From NCBI RefSeq assembly GCF_044904705.1, contig NZ_JADIKL010000007.1, positions 1 through 64,000 of the forward strand: DNA of 64,000 nucleotides, in the 5' to 3' direction. Position 1 is the first letter of the stretch, and each line of letters opens with the position of its first letter. The notes beneath the pieces are model-generated. The model did not search any database, was not told the DNA's origin, and saw nothing but the letters and a program-made list of their open reading frames with translations. Positions 38,831-47,389 of the stretch are shown here, one piece after another. This DNA comes from Rhodanobacter_A agri. GTDB lineage: Bacteria; Pseudomonadota; Gammaproteobacteria; Xanthomonadales; Rhodanobacteraceae. The translations under genes and the position numbers were made by a program.

Positions 38831-39994
38831 ATGCCCAAGCAGAAGATACTGTTTCTCAGCGTCTCCGCCGGTGCCGGGCACGTCCGTGCCGCCGAGGCCC
38901 TGCGTCTCACCGCCGAGGCGGAGTTTCCGCAGCTGGAGACCTTGCACCTGGATGCGATGGACTACGTGCCATCCACCTTCCGCAAGGTCTACACCGACTT
39001 CTACATCACCTTGGTGAACAGCTACCCCACGTTGTGGGGTGTGCTGTACCAGCGCAGTTCCGAGGCCGATCCGGACGGGCCGATGCAGAAACTGCGGCGA
39101 GCCATCGAACGGCTCGGCACGGGGGACCTGCGCAAGGCGATCGAGGCGTTCGCGCCGGACGCCATCGTCTGCACCCATTTCCTTCCCGCCGAGATCCTGA
39201 TGCGCGAGATACGGCGCGAGCGGATGAAGGTGCCGGTCTGGGTGCAGGTCACCGATTTCGACCTGCACGGCATGTGGGTGATTCCATGCATGACGGGGTA
39301 CTTCGCCGCCAGCGACGAGATCGCGTTCCGCATGCGGGCCAACCGCATCGACGCCGCGCGCGCGCATACCACCGGCATTCCCGTCATGCCGTCGTTCACC
39401 GTGCCGCAGGACAGGCAGGCCTGCGCGGCGCGCTTCGGGCTCGATCCCGGCAAGCGCACCATCATGTTGATGGGCGGCGGTGCCGGTGTCGGCAAGCTCG
39501 ATGAAGTGGCCGCCGGGCTGATGCGCCTGGAGCACGACTTCCAGTTGCTGGTGCTGGCCGGGCGCAACGAGGCGGCGCTCGCACGGCTCAAGGTCCACGC
39601 CGCAGAACATCCCAAGCGGCTGTTCCCGTTCGGCTTCACCAACGAAGTCGCGCAACTGATGGCCTGTACCGACCTGGTGGTCACCAAGCCCGGCGGCCTG
39701 ACGACCTCCGAGTGCCTGGCAATGGGGATTCCCATGGTGGTGTATGCGCCCATCCCCGGCCAGGAGGAGCGCAACGCAGACTACGTGCTGGAGCAGGGCG
39801 CCGCATGGAAGGCGATCGACCAGGTCTCGCTGGAGTACAAGGTGCGCCAGCTGCTGGCCGAACCGGATCGGCTGGCAAGGATGCGCGAGTGTGCGCGCCG
39901 GCTCGGACGGCCGCAGGCGGCGCGGCGCGTACTGGAAACGGTGCAGGCCGAACTTGGCTGCGCCGATCTCACCGTCGCAGCGGTGGATGCCTGA
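38831..39994 (+). CDS. GT28-family glycosyltransferase (MGDG synthase/processive diacylglycerol glucosyltransferase-like)
   Basis: A 387-residue GT-B enzyme. The N-terminal half has the lipid-acceptor signature FLSVSAGAGHVRAAEAL typical of monogalactosyl- and diglucosyl-diacylglycerol synthases. The C-terminal half has the nucleotide-sugar site VVTKPGGLTTSECLAMGIPM and the FPFGFTNEVAQLMACTD segment. It is likely to add sugars to a membrane lipid at the inner leaflet; the sugar and lipid are not known. The following membrane-protein gene starts 2 bp after its stop. Confidence 0.88.
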   Translation: MPKQKILFLSVSAGAGHVRAAEALRLTAEAEFPQLETLHLDAMDYVPSTFRKVYTDFYITLVNSYPTLWGVLYQRSSEADPDGPMQKLRRAIERLGTGDLRKAIEAFAPDAIVCTHFLPAEILMREIRRERMKVPVWVQVTDFDLHGMWVIPCMTGYFAASDEIAFRMRANRIDAARAHTTGIPVMPSFTVPQDRQACAARFGLDPGKRTIMLMGGGAGVGKLDEVAAGLMRLEHDFQLLVLAGRNEAALARLKVHAAEHPKRLFPFGFTNEVAQLMACTDLVVTKPGGLTTSECLAMGIPMVVYAPIPGQEERNADYVLEQGAAWKAIDQVSLEYKVRQLLAEPDRLARMRECARRLGRPQAARRVLETVQAELGCADLTVAAVDA

Positions 39995-39996
39995 GC

Positions 39997-40530
39997 ATGC
40001 GGCATCCCACAGGGGCGCGCGTGCGCGGTGATGGCGCGGAGCTGGTGTCGGTGCGTCCCGCGGTCCTGTTGATGACGGTGGGCTGGGTGCTGCTGCTGGC
40101 GTTTTTCTTCGCCAACGTCGAAATCCAGATCGAAGGCGCCGCCGGCTGGGCCGCCAACCTGCCGACCTGGCGCATCCAGCACCATTGGCTGCTCGACATC
40201 TTCTGGGGTGGCCGGCCGATGACGGGTTACCACGCCTGGCTGTTCCCGTGCATGGCCTTGTTCTTCCACTTTCCGCTGATCTTCACCGGTAGATGGAGCT
40301 GGCGTGCGGAGGCCCGCGTATTCGCTTGCATCATGCTGTTCTGGATCGCCGAGGATTTCCTGTGGTTCGTGCTGAACCCGGCCTACGGCGTGATGCATTT
40401 CGCGCCGCGCTACATCCCCTGGCATATTCATTGGTGGGGGCCGGCGCCTAGCGATTACTGGGTCTCGCTGGGCTGGTCCGCCGTCTTGTTCTGGTTATCG
40501 TACCGTCGACCGGCAAGTTCGCGAGGCTGA
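39997..40530 (+). CDS. Four-helix membrane protein of unknown function
   Basis: A 177-residue protein with about four membrane segments: VLLMTVGWVLLLAFFFANVE, HAWLFPCMALFFHFPLIFTG, FACIMLFWIAEDFLWFVLNP and WVSLGWSAVLFWLSYRR. It is rich in Trp and His in the loops (FAPRYIPWHIHWWGP). No family is recognised. It starts 2 bp after the glycosyltransferase stop, so the two probably form one operon and may act on the same lipid. A GTG at 40021 is an alternative start. Confidence 0.75.
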   Translation: MRHPTGARVRGDGAELVSVRPAVLLMTVGWVLLLAFFFANVEIQIEGAAGWAANLPTWRIQHHWLLDIFWGGRPMTGYHAWLFPCMALFFHFPLIFTGRWSWRAEARVFACIMLFWIAEDFLWFVLNPAYGVMHFAPRYIPWHIHWWGPAPSDYWVSLGWSAVLFWLSYRRPASSRG

Positions 40531-40563
40531 TTGCCTGCCGTCTGGCAGGCTGGACAACAGGCA

Positions 40564-40591
40564 CAAAAAAGGCCGCGCAGGCGGCCTTTTT
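40564..40591. terminator. Bidirectional intrinsic terminator
   Basis: AAAGGCCGC (40568-40576) pairs with GCGGCCTTT (40581-40589) around GCAG, with an A-run on the left and a T-run on the right. It can stop both the rightward membrane-protein transcript and the leftward rpmJ transcript. Confidence 0.92.
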
Positions 40592-40613
40592 CATCGACGC
40601 GTCCGCACTGCAA

Positions 40614-40739
40614 TCAGCGCTGACGGGCCTTGAAACGCGGGTTGCTCTTGCAGATCACGAACACCTTGCCACGACGGCGCACGATCTTGCAGTCGCGGTG
40701 CCGCGCCTTGGCGGACTTCAACGAGTTAAGCACCTTCAC
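40614..40739 (-). CDS. rpmJ: Ribosomal protein L36 (bL36, zinc-free type)
   Basis: A 41-residue protein, VKVLNSLKSAKARHRDCKIV followed by RRRGKVFVICKSNPRFKARQR, with a GTG start at 40739 preceded by AGGAG. It is the longer form of bL36 in which the four zinc ligands of the classical 38-residue type (C-x2-C, C, H) are not all kept: only two Cys remain. Such zinc-free paralogues usually back up or replace the zinc form. Confidence 0.95.
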   Translation of the reverse strand: MKVLNSLKSAKARHRDCKIVRRRGKVFVICKSNPRFKARQR

Positions 40740-40816
40740 GGCCAGCTCCTGATACCAAACGGAAAAACGCAGCGCGCGAGTATAACCTGCTGAATAGCCA
40801 ACTACAAGTCGGCCGG

Positions 40817-41728
40817 TCAGCCGCCGTGGGCGGCCGCGGACGCTTCCACCGTGGCGAGGAATTGCGCCAGTACCGGCGAAGGATCGCCGGCGCGGCTGGC
40901 CACGGCCAGCAGCAGGTGGGCTGCCTCATCGGCCAGCGGCACGTAGCTGACCCCGGCCAGTTGTACCGCCCGCATCGTCGCCGGTACCAGCGCGAGTCCC
41001 ACGCCGGCGGCGACCAGGGCGAGCAGGCCGTTGATCTGCTGGGTCTGCTGCACGATGCGGGGCTGGAAGCCGGCCGCACCGGCCAGGGTCGTGAGCCGGT
41101 CGTGCAAGGTGGCGGCCAGTTCGCGGGGTTGCGAGACGAAGGCCTCGTTGACTACTTCGGCCATGCGCAACGCGTCGCGTGTGGCCAGTGGATGGTTCGA
41201 GGGCAGGGCGAGCAGCAGGGGCTCGCGATCGAGCACACGCAGCTGCAGCTGGCGCGAGTCCTGTAGGTGGCGGGGCAGGTCGCGCACGAAGCCGACATCG
41301 ATCTCGTTGGCCAGCAGGGCGGCGAATTGCGGCTCGGTGTACATCTCGCACAACTGGATGTCGACCTCGGGAGCCGCCTGGCGATGGCGCAGCAAGGTGC
41401 GTGGCAGGGCGGGATGGAACGACACCGACAGCGTGTAGGCCAGCCGCAGCTGGCCGCTGTGGCCGGCCGCGACCGCCTTGGCGCGGCTGCGCGCCTGTTC
41501 GGCCTGGGCCATGATCTGGCGTGCTTGCTCCAGGAAGACCTGTCCGGACTCGGTGAGGGCGACCTTGCGTTTGCTGCGCTCCAACAGGGACACGCCCAGA
41601 TCCCGTTCCAGCGCCTGGATCTGCTGGGACAGCGGTGGTTGGGAAATGTGCAGGCGGATCGCCGCGCGGGTGAAGCTCAACTCTTCGGCGACCGCGATGA
41701 AGTAGCGCAATTGGCGGAAGTCGAACAT
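40817..41728 (-). CDS. LysR-type transcriptional regulator
   Basis: A 303-residue LysR regulator. The winged HTH is MFDFRQLRYFIAVAEELSFT, then AAIRLHISQPPLSQQIQALE. The effector domain is a two-lobed periplasmic-binding fold (LRLAYTLSVSFHPALPRTLL, LLLALPSNHPLATRD, GVGLALVPATMRAVQ) and resembles BenM/CatM-type aromatic-responsive regulators. It lies downstream of fadH on the same strand but behind a 275-bp gap with its own AT-rich promoter. A 17-bp palindrome overlaps its start codon. The target genes are unknown. Confidence 0.93.
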   Translation of the reverse strand: MFDFRQLRYFIAVAEELSFTRAAIRLHISQPPLSQQIQALERDLGVSLLERSKRKVALTESGQVFLEQARQIMAQAEQARSRAKAVAAGHSGQLRLAYTLSVSFHPALPRTLLRHRQAAPEVDIQLCEMYTEPQFAALLANEIDVGFVRDLPRHLQDSRQLQLRVLDREPLLLALPSNHPLATRDALRMAEVVNEAFVSQPRELAATLHDRLTTLAGAAGFQPRIVQQTQQINGLLALVAAGVGLALVPATMRAVQLAGVSYVPLADEAAHLLLAVASRAGDPSPVLAQFLATVEASAAAHGG

Positions 41729-41744
41729 ATATGGATTCCATATA
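41728..41744. promoter_or_regulatory. Palindrome at the start of the LysR gene
   Basis: TATATGGA and TCCATATA flank a single central base, a perfect 17-bp palindrome that starts at the first base of the LysR gene and lies in an AT-rich stretch unlike its surroundings. It could be a site for autorepression. A second AT-rich repeat lies at 41755-41772. Confidence 0.4.
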
Positions 41745-42003
41745 AATATCGTTCTAAATATATATTAGATACTTGAACGCGTCGCTCATAAAATAGCTTC
41801 CGTCCCACCATCACCCCCCTCCCCCGATGGTGGCGACCCTCGCCTCGCAGCGACGCTAGACACGATACTGGCCACCTCCCCCCGGGCCCTATCGATGCGT
41901 CGCTTCGCGAGGCGTTTTCTTTGGGCACGTGCCAGGCTCGGCGCCCGCCGGACGGGCACAGCAGGTAGCGCGTATGTCGTCCGTGGCAGATGGCCGGGCG
42001 GGT

Positions 42004-44022
42004 TCAGAGCCGGCAGGCCAGCCGCGTCCCCTGGTCGACGGCGCGTTTTGCATCGAGTTCGGCTGCCACGTCGGCGCCACCGATCAAGTGGGTAGTCACG
42101 CCCATGGCCGCCAGCGCATCGGCCAGGCGGCGGTCGGGTTCCTGGCCGGCACAGATCACCACGTTGTCGACCGCCAGGATCTGTGACTTGCCGTCAACGG
42201 TGACGTGCAGGCCGTGGTCATCGAAACGCTCGTAGGCGACCTTGCCCAGCATGGTCACGCGCTTGGCCTTGAGCGTGGCGCGATGCACCCAGCCGGTGGT
42301 CTTGTTGAGGCGGGCGCCGGGGCGGCCTTCGCTGCGCTGGAGCAGCCAGACTTGCCGCAGCGGGGCTTCGGGCTGCGGCGGCTGGAGGCCGCTGCGGTTC
42401 GCGAGCTGTGTGTCCACCCCCCATTCGCTGGCCCAGCGTGCCACGTCCGTGCTGGGGGAGGGCTGGTGTTCGACCAGGAATTCGGCCACGTCGAAGCCGA
42501 TGCCGCCGGCACCGATGATCGCCACCCGCGGGCCTACCGGCCGATCATGCGCAAGCACGTCGAGATAACCCAGCACGCGCGGGTCGTCGCTGCCCGGAAA
42601 ACTCACGCGACGCGGCATCACGCCGGTGGCAATCACGACCTCGTCGTAGCCGGCGGCCTTGAGCGACGCGGCATCGGCCTCGACGCCCAGCTGAAGTTCG
42701 ACGCCGGTGTCGGCGAGGCGGTGGTGGAAATAGCGCAAGGTCTCGTGGAACTCCTCCTTGCCCGGAATGCGCTTGGCGTAGTTGAACTGGCCGCCGATCC
42801 CGGCAGCGCGGTCGATCAGGGTGGCCGCATGGCCGCGCTCGGCCAGCGTGGCGGCGCAGGCCATGCCGGCCGGCCCCGCGCCCACCACGGCGATGCGCTT
42901 GCGCCGTGGCGTCGGCTCGATCTTCAGCTCGGTCTCGTGGCAGGCGCGCGGATTGACCAGGCAGCTGGCGCGGCGGTTCTGGAACACGTGGTCCAGGCAG
43001 GCCTGGTTGCAGGCGATGCAAGTGTTGATGCGTTCGCCGCGACCCGCCTTGGCCTTGTTCGCCCATGCCGGGTCGGCCAGCAGCGGCCGCGCCATCGACA
43101 CCATGTCGGCATCGCCTCCGGCCAGCACGCGTTCGGCTACTTCAGGCATGTTGATGCGGTTGGTGGCGACCAGCGGGATGTTTACCTCGCCCTTCAGTTT
43201 CCTCGTCACCCAGGCAAAGCCGGCGCGCGGCACACTGGTGACGATGGTGGGCACACGGGCCTCGTGCCAGCCGATGCCGGTGTTGATGATGCTGGCGCCG
43301 GCGGCCTCGATGGCCTTGGCCAGCGCCACGATCTCTTCCAGGTCCTGCCCGTCCTCGACCAGGTCCAGCATCGAAAGCCGGTAGATGATGATGAAGTCGC
43401 GGCCCACGGCCTCGCGCGTGCGACGCACGATTTCCACCGGAAAGCGCATGCGCCGTGTCGCGTCGCCGCCCCAGGCGTCGTCGCGGCGGTTGGTGCGCGC
43501 GGCGATGAACTGGTTGATCAGATAACCCTCCGAACCCATCACCTCGATGCCGTCGTAGCCCGCCTCGCGGGCCAGCTGCGCGCAGCGCACGAAATCGCGG
43601 ATGGTGCGCTCGACACCGCCGGCCGAAAGCGCCCGCGGCGTGAACGGGGTGATCGGCGACTTGATCCGCGATGGCGCCACCGACAGCGGGTGGTAGCCGT
43701 AGCGTCCGGCATGCAGGATCTGCATGCAGATGCGTCCGCCTTCGGCATGCACTGCGTTGGTGAGCTTGTGGTGGCGCGGCTTGTGCCAAGGCATCGTGAG
43801 GCGGCCACCGAAGGGCTTCAGCCAGCCCTGGAGGCTGGGCGCGATGCCGCCGGTTACCATCAGACCTACGCCACCACGCGCGCGCTCGGCGAAATAAGCG
43901 GCCAGCTTGTCGTAGTCGGCGGCCTTGTCCTCCAGCCCTGTATGCATCGAGCCCATCAGGATGCGGTTGGGCAGGGTGACGTGGCCCAGATCGAGCGGGG
44001 CGAACAGGTGGGGGTAATTCAT
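42004..44022 (-). CDS. fadH: NADPH-dependent 2,4-dienoyl-CoA reductase
   Basis: A 672-residue iron-sulfur flavoenzyme of the same length as E. coli FadH, needed to break down fatty acids with double bonds at even positions. The N-terminal TIM barrel (1-330, FMN) includes GGVGLMVTGGIAPSLQG, LHAGRYGYHPL and GYDGIEVMGSEGYLINQFIA. The [4Fe-4S] ligands are in NTCIACNQACLDHVF and ASCLVNPRACHE. The C-terminal FAD/NADPH part starts RIAVVGAGPAGMACAATLAE, with VAIIGAGGIGFDVAEFLV later. ATG 44022 gives the family length. A near-perfect palindrome lies 13 bp upstream. Confidence 0.96.
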   Translation of the reverse strand: MNYPHLFAPLDLGHVTLPNRILMGSMHTGLEDKAADYDKLAAYFAERARGGVGLMVTGGIAPSLQGWLKPFGGRLTMPWHKPRHHKLTNAVHAEGGRICMQILHAGRYGYHPLSVAPSRIKSPITPFTPRALSAGGVERTIRDFVRCAQLAREAGYDGIEVMGSEGYLINQFIAARTNRRDDAWGGDATRRMRFPVEIVRRTREAVGRDFIIIYRLSMLDLVEDGQDLEEIVALAKAIEAAGASIINTGIGWHEARVPTIVTSVPRAGFAWVTRKLKGEVNIPLVATNRINMPEVAERVLAGGDADMVSMARPLLADPAWANKAKAGRGERINTCIACNQACLDHVFQNRRASCLVNPRACHETELKIEPTPRRKRIAVVGAGPAGMACAATLAERGHAATLIDRAAGIGGQFNYAKRIPGKEEFHETLRYFHHRLADTGVELQLGVEADAASLKAAGYDEVVIATGVMPRRVSFPGSDDPRVLGYLDVLAHDRPVGPRVAIIGAGGIGFDVAEFLVEHQPSPSTDVARWASEWGVDTQLANRSGLQPPQPEAPLRQVWLLQRSEGRPGARLNKTTGWVHRATLKAKRVTMLGKVAYERFDDHGLHVTVDGKSQILAVDNVVICAGQEPDRRLADALAAMGVTTHLIGGADVAAELDAKRAVDQGTRLACRL

Positions 44023-44034
44023 GGCGCGCCCGTG

Positions 44035-44052
44035 TTCAAACGATCGTATGAA
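44035..44052. promoter_or_regulatory. Candidate fatty-acid regulator operator before fadH
   Basis: TTCAAACGATCGTATGAA is an 18-bp palindrome with one mismatched pair. It resembles the CAAAC-N4-GTTTG type sites bound by TetR-family fatty-acid regulators such as PsrA, and sits 13 bp before the fadH start codon where a repressor would block transcription. Confidence 0.45.
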
Positions 44053-44094
44053 TGTGCCCGTTGCGAAGCGCGGACGCAAGCGGCCATCAGGGAC

Positions 44095-44352
44095 TCAGGC
44101 CTGCAGCTGCTCCACCAGGGCGATATAGCGGCGCATCGCCTCGTCCTGCGGCAGGCCGCGCAGCTTCAGCCAGGCCTCGTGCTTGGCGGTGCCCACGAAA
44201 TCGAAGAAGCCGGGTTGCTTGCCCTGCGCGTCGCCCTCCGAGCCCTGCTTGTAGAGCGCGTAGAGCTTGAGCAAGGTGTCGTTGTCGGGACGGTACCCCA
44301 GCCGCTTCACGTCCTCGGCGGCCTGATCGAATGCATGGCGAAGGTCATTCAT
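44095..44352 (-). CDS. Acyl-CoA-binding protein (ACBP)
   Basis: An 85-residue four-helix protein with the ACBP signature: LLKLYALYKQGSEGD (the Tyr and Lys that hold the CoA phosphate), then GTAKHEAWLKLRGLPQDEAM and RYIALVEQLQA. It carries long-chain acyl-CoA in the cytosol. ACBPs are universal in eukaryotes but patchy in bacteria. It stands 72 bp upstream of fadH on the same strand and could be cotranscribed with it, though the palindrome in the gap suggests separate control. It is divergent from cmk. Confidence 0.93.
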   Translation of the reverse strand: MNDLRHAFDQAAEDVKRLGYRPDNDTLLKLYALYKQGSEGDAQGKQPGFFDFVGTAKHEAWLKLRGLPQDEAMRRYIALVEQLQA

Positions 44353-44454
44353 GGCGGACTGGCGAGGGAGGCGGCGCGAAATTTCGCCATGGTACGCGAT
44401 GCCGCGCAGGCCGGCGCGATACCATGCGAACCCTTCGCCCGACCTGGACCCGTC

Positions 44455-45135
44455 ATGAGCCGAACCGCTCCCGTTCCCGTGCTGACCATCGATGGCCCCT
44501 CGGGCTCGGGCAAGGGCACGATCAGCCGGCGGGTGGCCGAATACCTGGGTTGGCGCCTGCTCGACTCGGGCGCCTTGTACCGGGCGGTGGGGTACGCCGC
44601 CGGGGCGGCCGGGCTGGACTTGTCCGACGCCGAGGCGGTGACCCGTTGCGCGCAGAACACGAAGATCCGCTTCCAGCCCAGCGCCGACGGCAGCGACACC
44701 CGCATCCTGGTCAACGGCCACGATGCCACCGAGGAACTGCGCACCGAGACTGCCGGGGCGGCCGCCTCGGCGATCGCCTCGATCGCCCCGGTGCGGCAGG
44801 CGTTGGTGGAGCTGCAGCTGGGCTTCCGCAAGGCGCCGGGCCTGGTGGCCGACGGGCGCGACATGGGTACGGTGATCTTCCCCGATGCGCCGTTCAAGGT
44901 GTTCCTCACCGCCAGCGCCGCCGAACGGGCGAAAAGGCGCTATAAGCAGTTGAAGGAAAAGGGGCTCAGCGTTACACTATCGAGTCTTCAGCGCGAGATC
45001 GAAGCGCGTGACCATCGCGACGCGTCGCGAACGGTCGCGCCGCTCAGGCCCGCGGCGGAGGCCGTGCTGGTGGATACCACCGGCATGGGCATCGACCAGG
45101 TAGTCGCAAAAGTTCTCGCCGTCGTGCAGCCCTGA
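44455..45135 (+). CDS. cmk: Cytidylate kinase
   Basis: A 226-residue (d)CMP kinase. The P-loop is LTIDGPSGSGKGTISRRVAE, followed by RLLDSGALYRAVGYAA, the CMP-binding LVADGRDMGTVIFPDAPFKV and the LID segment RDHRDASRTVAPLRPA. It supplies CDP/dCDP and here precedes rpsA by 170 bp, the standard cmk-rpsA-ihfB order. ATG 44455 gives the normal length. Confidence 0.97.
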   Translation: MSRTAPVPVLTIDGPSGSGKGTISRRVAEYLGWRLLDSGALYRAVGYAAGAAGLDLSDAEAVTRCAQNTKIRFQPSADGSDTRILVNGHDATEELRTETAGAAASAIASIAPVRQALVELQLGFRKAPGLVADGRDMGTVIFPDAPFKVFLTASAAERAKRRYKQLKEKGLSVTLSSLQREIEARDHRDASRTVAPLRPAAEAVLVDTTGMGIDQVVAKVLAVVQP

Positions 45136-45305
45136 AGGGGCTGGCACGGCGGTTTCCGTTCCCCGGCCATTGAGGGCGGGGGGCTCAACCATGGTGACGA
45201 CGGGCGTTCCGCAAGAGCGTTCCGAAGGCACCCCAACCGGTGGATCGTTGCCGATACAGACCCCGACGGGGCATCGCAACCATCCTTTCCCATTCTGGAA
45301 TCAAC

Positions 45306-46979
45306 ATGACCGAAAGTTTTGCCGAACTGTTTGAACAGAGCCAGCAGGCCATCGCCAAGCTGAAGCCCGGCGCCATCGTCACCGGCATCGTGGTGGAAAT
45401 CCGCAACGACGTCGTCGTGATCAATGCGGGCCTGAAGAGCGAAGGCATCGTCCCGATCGAGCAGTTCAAGGGCGAGGATGGCACCCTCGAGGTGAGCGTT
45501 GGCGATCCCGTGAAGGTGGCCCTCGAGGCCCTGGAAGACGGCTTCGGCGAAACCAAGCTGTCGCGCGAGAAGGCCAAGCGCTCGATGGTGTGGGACGACC
45601 TCGAAGAGGCGTTCGACAAGGAAGAGACCATCAAGGGCATGATCTCCGGCAAGGTCAAGGGCGGCTTCACCGTCGACATCAAGGATGTCCGCGCGTTCCT
45701 GCCGGGTTCGCTGGTCGACGTGCGCCCGGTGCGCGAGCCGACCTACCTCGAGGGCAAGGAACTCGAGTTCAAGATCATCAAGCTGGACCGCAAGCGCAAC
45801 AACGTTGTGGTCAGCCGCCGCGCCGTCGTCGAGACCGAGTTCTCCGCCGAGCGTGAGCAGCTGCTGGAGCGCCTGGTCGAGGGTGCCGTGATCAAGGGTG
45901 TGGTGAAGAACCTCACCGACTACGGCGCGTTCGTGGACCTGGGTGGCATCGACGGCCTGCTGCACATCACCGACATGGCGTGGAAGCGCGTGCGTCACCC
46001 GAGCGAAGTCGTCAACGTCGGCGACGAGCTGGAAGTGCGCGTGCTGAAGTTCGACAAGGAGCGCAACCGCGTTTCGCTGGGCCTGAAGCAGCTGGGCGAC
46101 GATCCGTGGGTGAACATCTCGCGTCGTTACCCGGTGGGCTCGCGCCTGTTCGGCAAGGTCTCCAACGTCACCGACTACGGCTGCTTCGTCGAGATCGAGC
46201 CGGGCGTCGAGGGTCTGGTCCACGTGTCCGAGATGGACTGGACCAACAAGAACGTCAACCCGGCCAAGGTGGTGCAGGTCGGCGACGAGACCGAAGTGAT
46301 GGTGCTGGACGTGGATGAAGAGCGTCGCCGCATCTCGCTGGGCATCAAGCAGACCCGCTCCAACCCGTGGGAAGCCTTCGCCGCCATGCACAAGAAGGGC
46401 GACAAGGTTTCCGGCCAGATCAAGTCGATCACCGACTTCGGTGTGTTCATCGGCCTGGAAGGCGGCATCGACGGCCTGGTGCACCTGTCCGACATCTCCT
46501 GGCAGATGTCCGGCGAAGACCTCGTGCGCAACTTCAAGAAGGGCGACGAGATCGAGGCCGTGGTGCTGGCGGTGGATCCGGAGCGTGAGCGCATTTCGCT
46601 CGGCATCAAGCAGATGGAGCAGGATCCGTTCGGCCAGTTCATGGCCAACCATCCGCGCGGCACCATCGTCAACGGCACGGTGAAGGAAGTGGACGCCAAG
46701 GGTGCGGTGATCGACCTGGGCGAGGGCGTGGAGGGTTACATCCGCGCCAACGACATCGCCAAGGAGCGCATCGACGACGCCACCCTGCACCTCAAGGTGG
46801 GCGACAAGGTCGAGGCCAAGTTCACCGGCATGGACCGCAAGGGTCGCCAGCTGTCGCTGTCGATCCGCGCCAAGGACGAAGAAGACGTGCAGGAAGCGCT
46901 GGCCGAGTACTCTTCGGCGGCCGGTGGCACGACCAAGCTCGGCGCGCTGCTCAAGGAGCAGCTGAACAAGGCCGACTAA
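45306..46979 (+). CDS. rpsA: 30S ribosomal protein S1
   Basis: A 557-residue S1 with six S1 RNA-binding domains, starting MTESFAELFEQSQQAIAKLK. Repeats 3-6 show the canonical pattern, e.g. VKNLTDYGAFVDLGGIDGLL, VTDYGCFVEIEPGVEGLVHV and ITDFGVFIGLEGGIDGLVHL. S1 unwinds mRNA on the ribosome and represses its own translation through its leader. That 170-bp leader contains several short GC hairpins but no sharp motif. Confidence 0.98.
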   Translation: MTESFAELFEQSQQAIAKLKPGAIVTGIVVEIRNDVVVINAGLKSEGIVPIEQFKGEDGTLEVSVGDPVKVALEALEDGFGETKLSREKAKRSMVWDDLEEAFDKEETIKGMISGKVKGGFTVDIKDVRAFLPGSLVDVRPVREPTYLEGKELEFKIIKLDRKRNNVVVSRRAVVETEFSAEREQLLERLVEGAVIKGVVKNLTDYGAFVDLGGIDGLLHITDMAWKRVRHPSEVVNVGDELEVRVLKFDKERNRVSLGLKQLGDDPWVNISRRYPVGSRLFGKVSNVTDYGCFVEIEPGVEGLVHVSEMDWTNKNVNPAKVVQVGDETEVMVLDVDEERRRISLGIKQTRSNPWEAFAAMHKKGDKVSGQIKSITDFGVFIGLEGGIDGLVHLSDISWQMSGEDLVRNFKKGDEIEAVVLAVDPERERISLGIKQMEQDPFGQFMANHPRGTIVNGTVKEVDAKGAVIDLGEGVEGYIRANDIAKERIDDATLHLKVGDKVEAKFTGMDRKGRQLSLSIRAKDEEDVQEALAEYSSAAGGTTKLGALLKEQLNKAD

Positions 46980-46992
46980 GCGTTGCGCAACG

Positions 46993-47021
46993 GGTGCGGG
47001 GCGGCCTGGCCGCCCCGCACC
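46993..47021 (+). terminator. Very stable hairpin between rpsA and ihfB
   Basis: Two 14-base arms (46993-47006 and 47008-47021) are perfect reverse complements around a single base; the folded form would have a loop of about 5. A second palindrome, CGTTGCGCAACG, lies just before it at 46981-46992. With no T-run, it may be an attenuator or an RNA-stabilising end between rpsA and ihfB. Confidence 0.5.
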
Positions 47022-47058
47022 ACGCAGTGCAGAAACACACGTCGCGGACACGGGGACC

Positions 47059-47361
47059 ATGACCAAATCCGAATTGATCGAGGCGCTGGCCAGGCGCCAG
47101 ACCCATCTTGCGTTTGCCGATGTGGAGCTGGCGGTCAAGAGCGTGATCGAACAGATGAGCCTGGCGCTGGCCGAGGGCGAGCGCATCGAGGTACGCGGCT
47201 TCGGCAGCTTCGCCTTGCACTACCGGCCGCCGCGCATGGGGCGCAACCCCAAGACCGGCGAATCGGTGGCCTTGCCCGGCAAGCACGTGCCGCATTTCAA
47301 GCCAGGCAAGGAACTGCGGGAACGCGTCAACCTGCGGCTGGAAGAGGCCGTGACCGGCTGA
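47059..47361 (+). CDS. ihfB: Integration host factor subunit beta
   Basis: A 100-residue DNA-bending HU/IHF family protein: MTKSELIEALARRQTHL, then ERIEVRGFGSFALHYRPPRM and GRNPKTGESVALPGKHVPHF, the signature of the beta arms that insert a Pro into the minor groove. The position after rpsA identifies it as the beta rather than the alpha subunit. A terminator follows. Confidence 0.97.
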   Translation: MTKSELIEALARRQTHLAFADVELAVKSVIEQMSLALAEGERIEVRGFGSFALHYRPPRMGRNPKTGESVALPGKHVPHFKPGKELRERVNLRLEEAVTG

Positions 47362-47389
47362 AGCCATACGCGAAACCCGATGGCACGAG

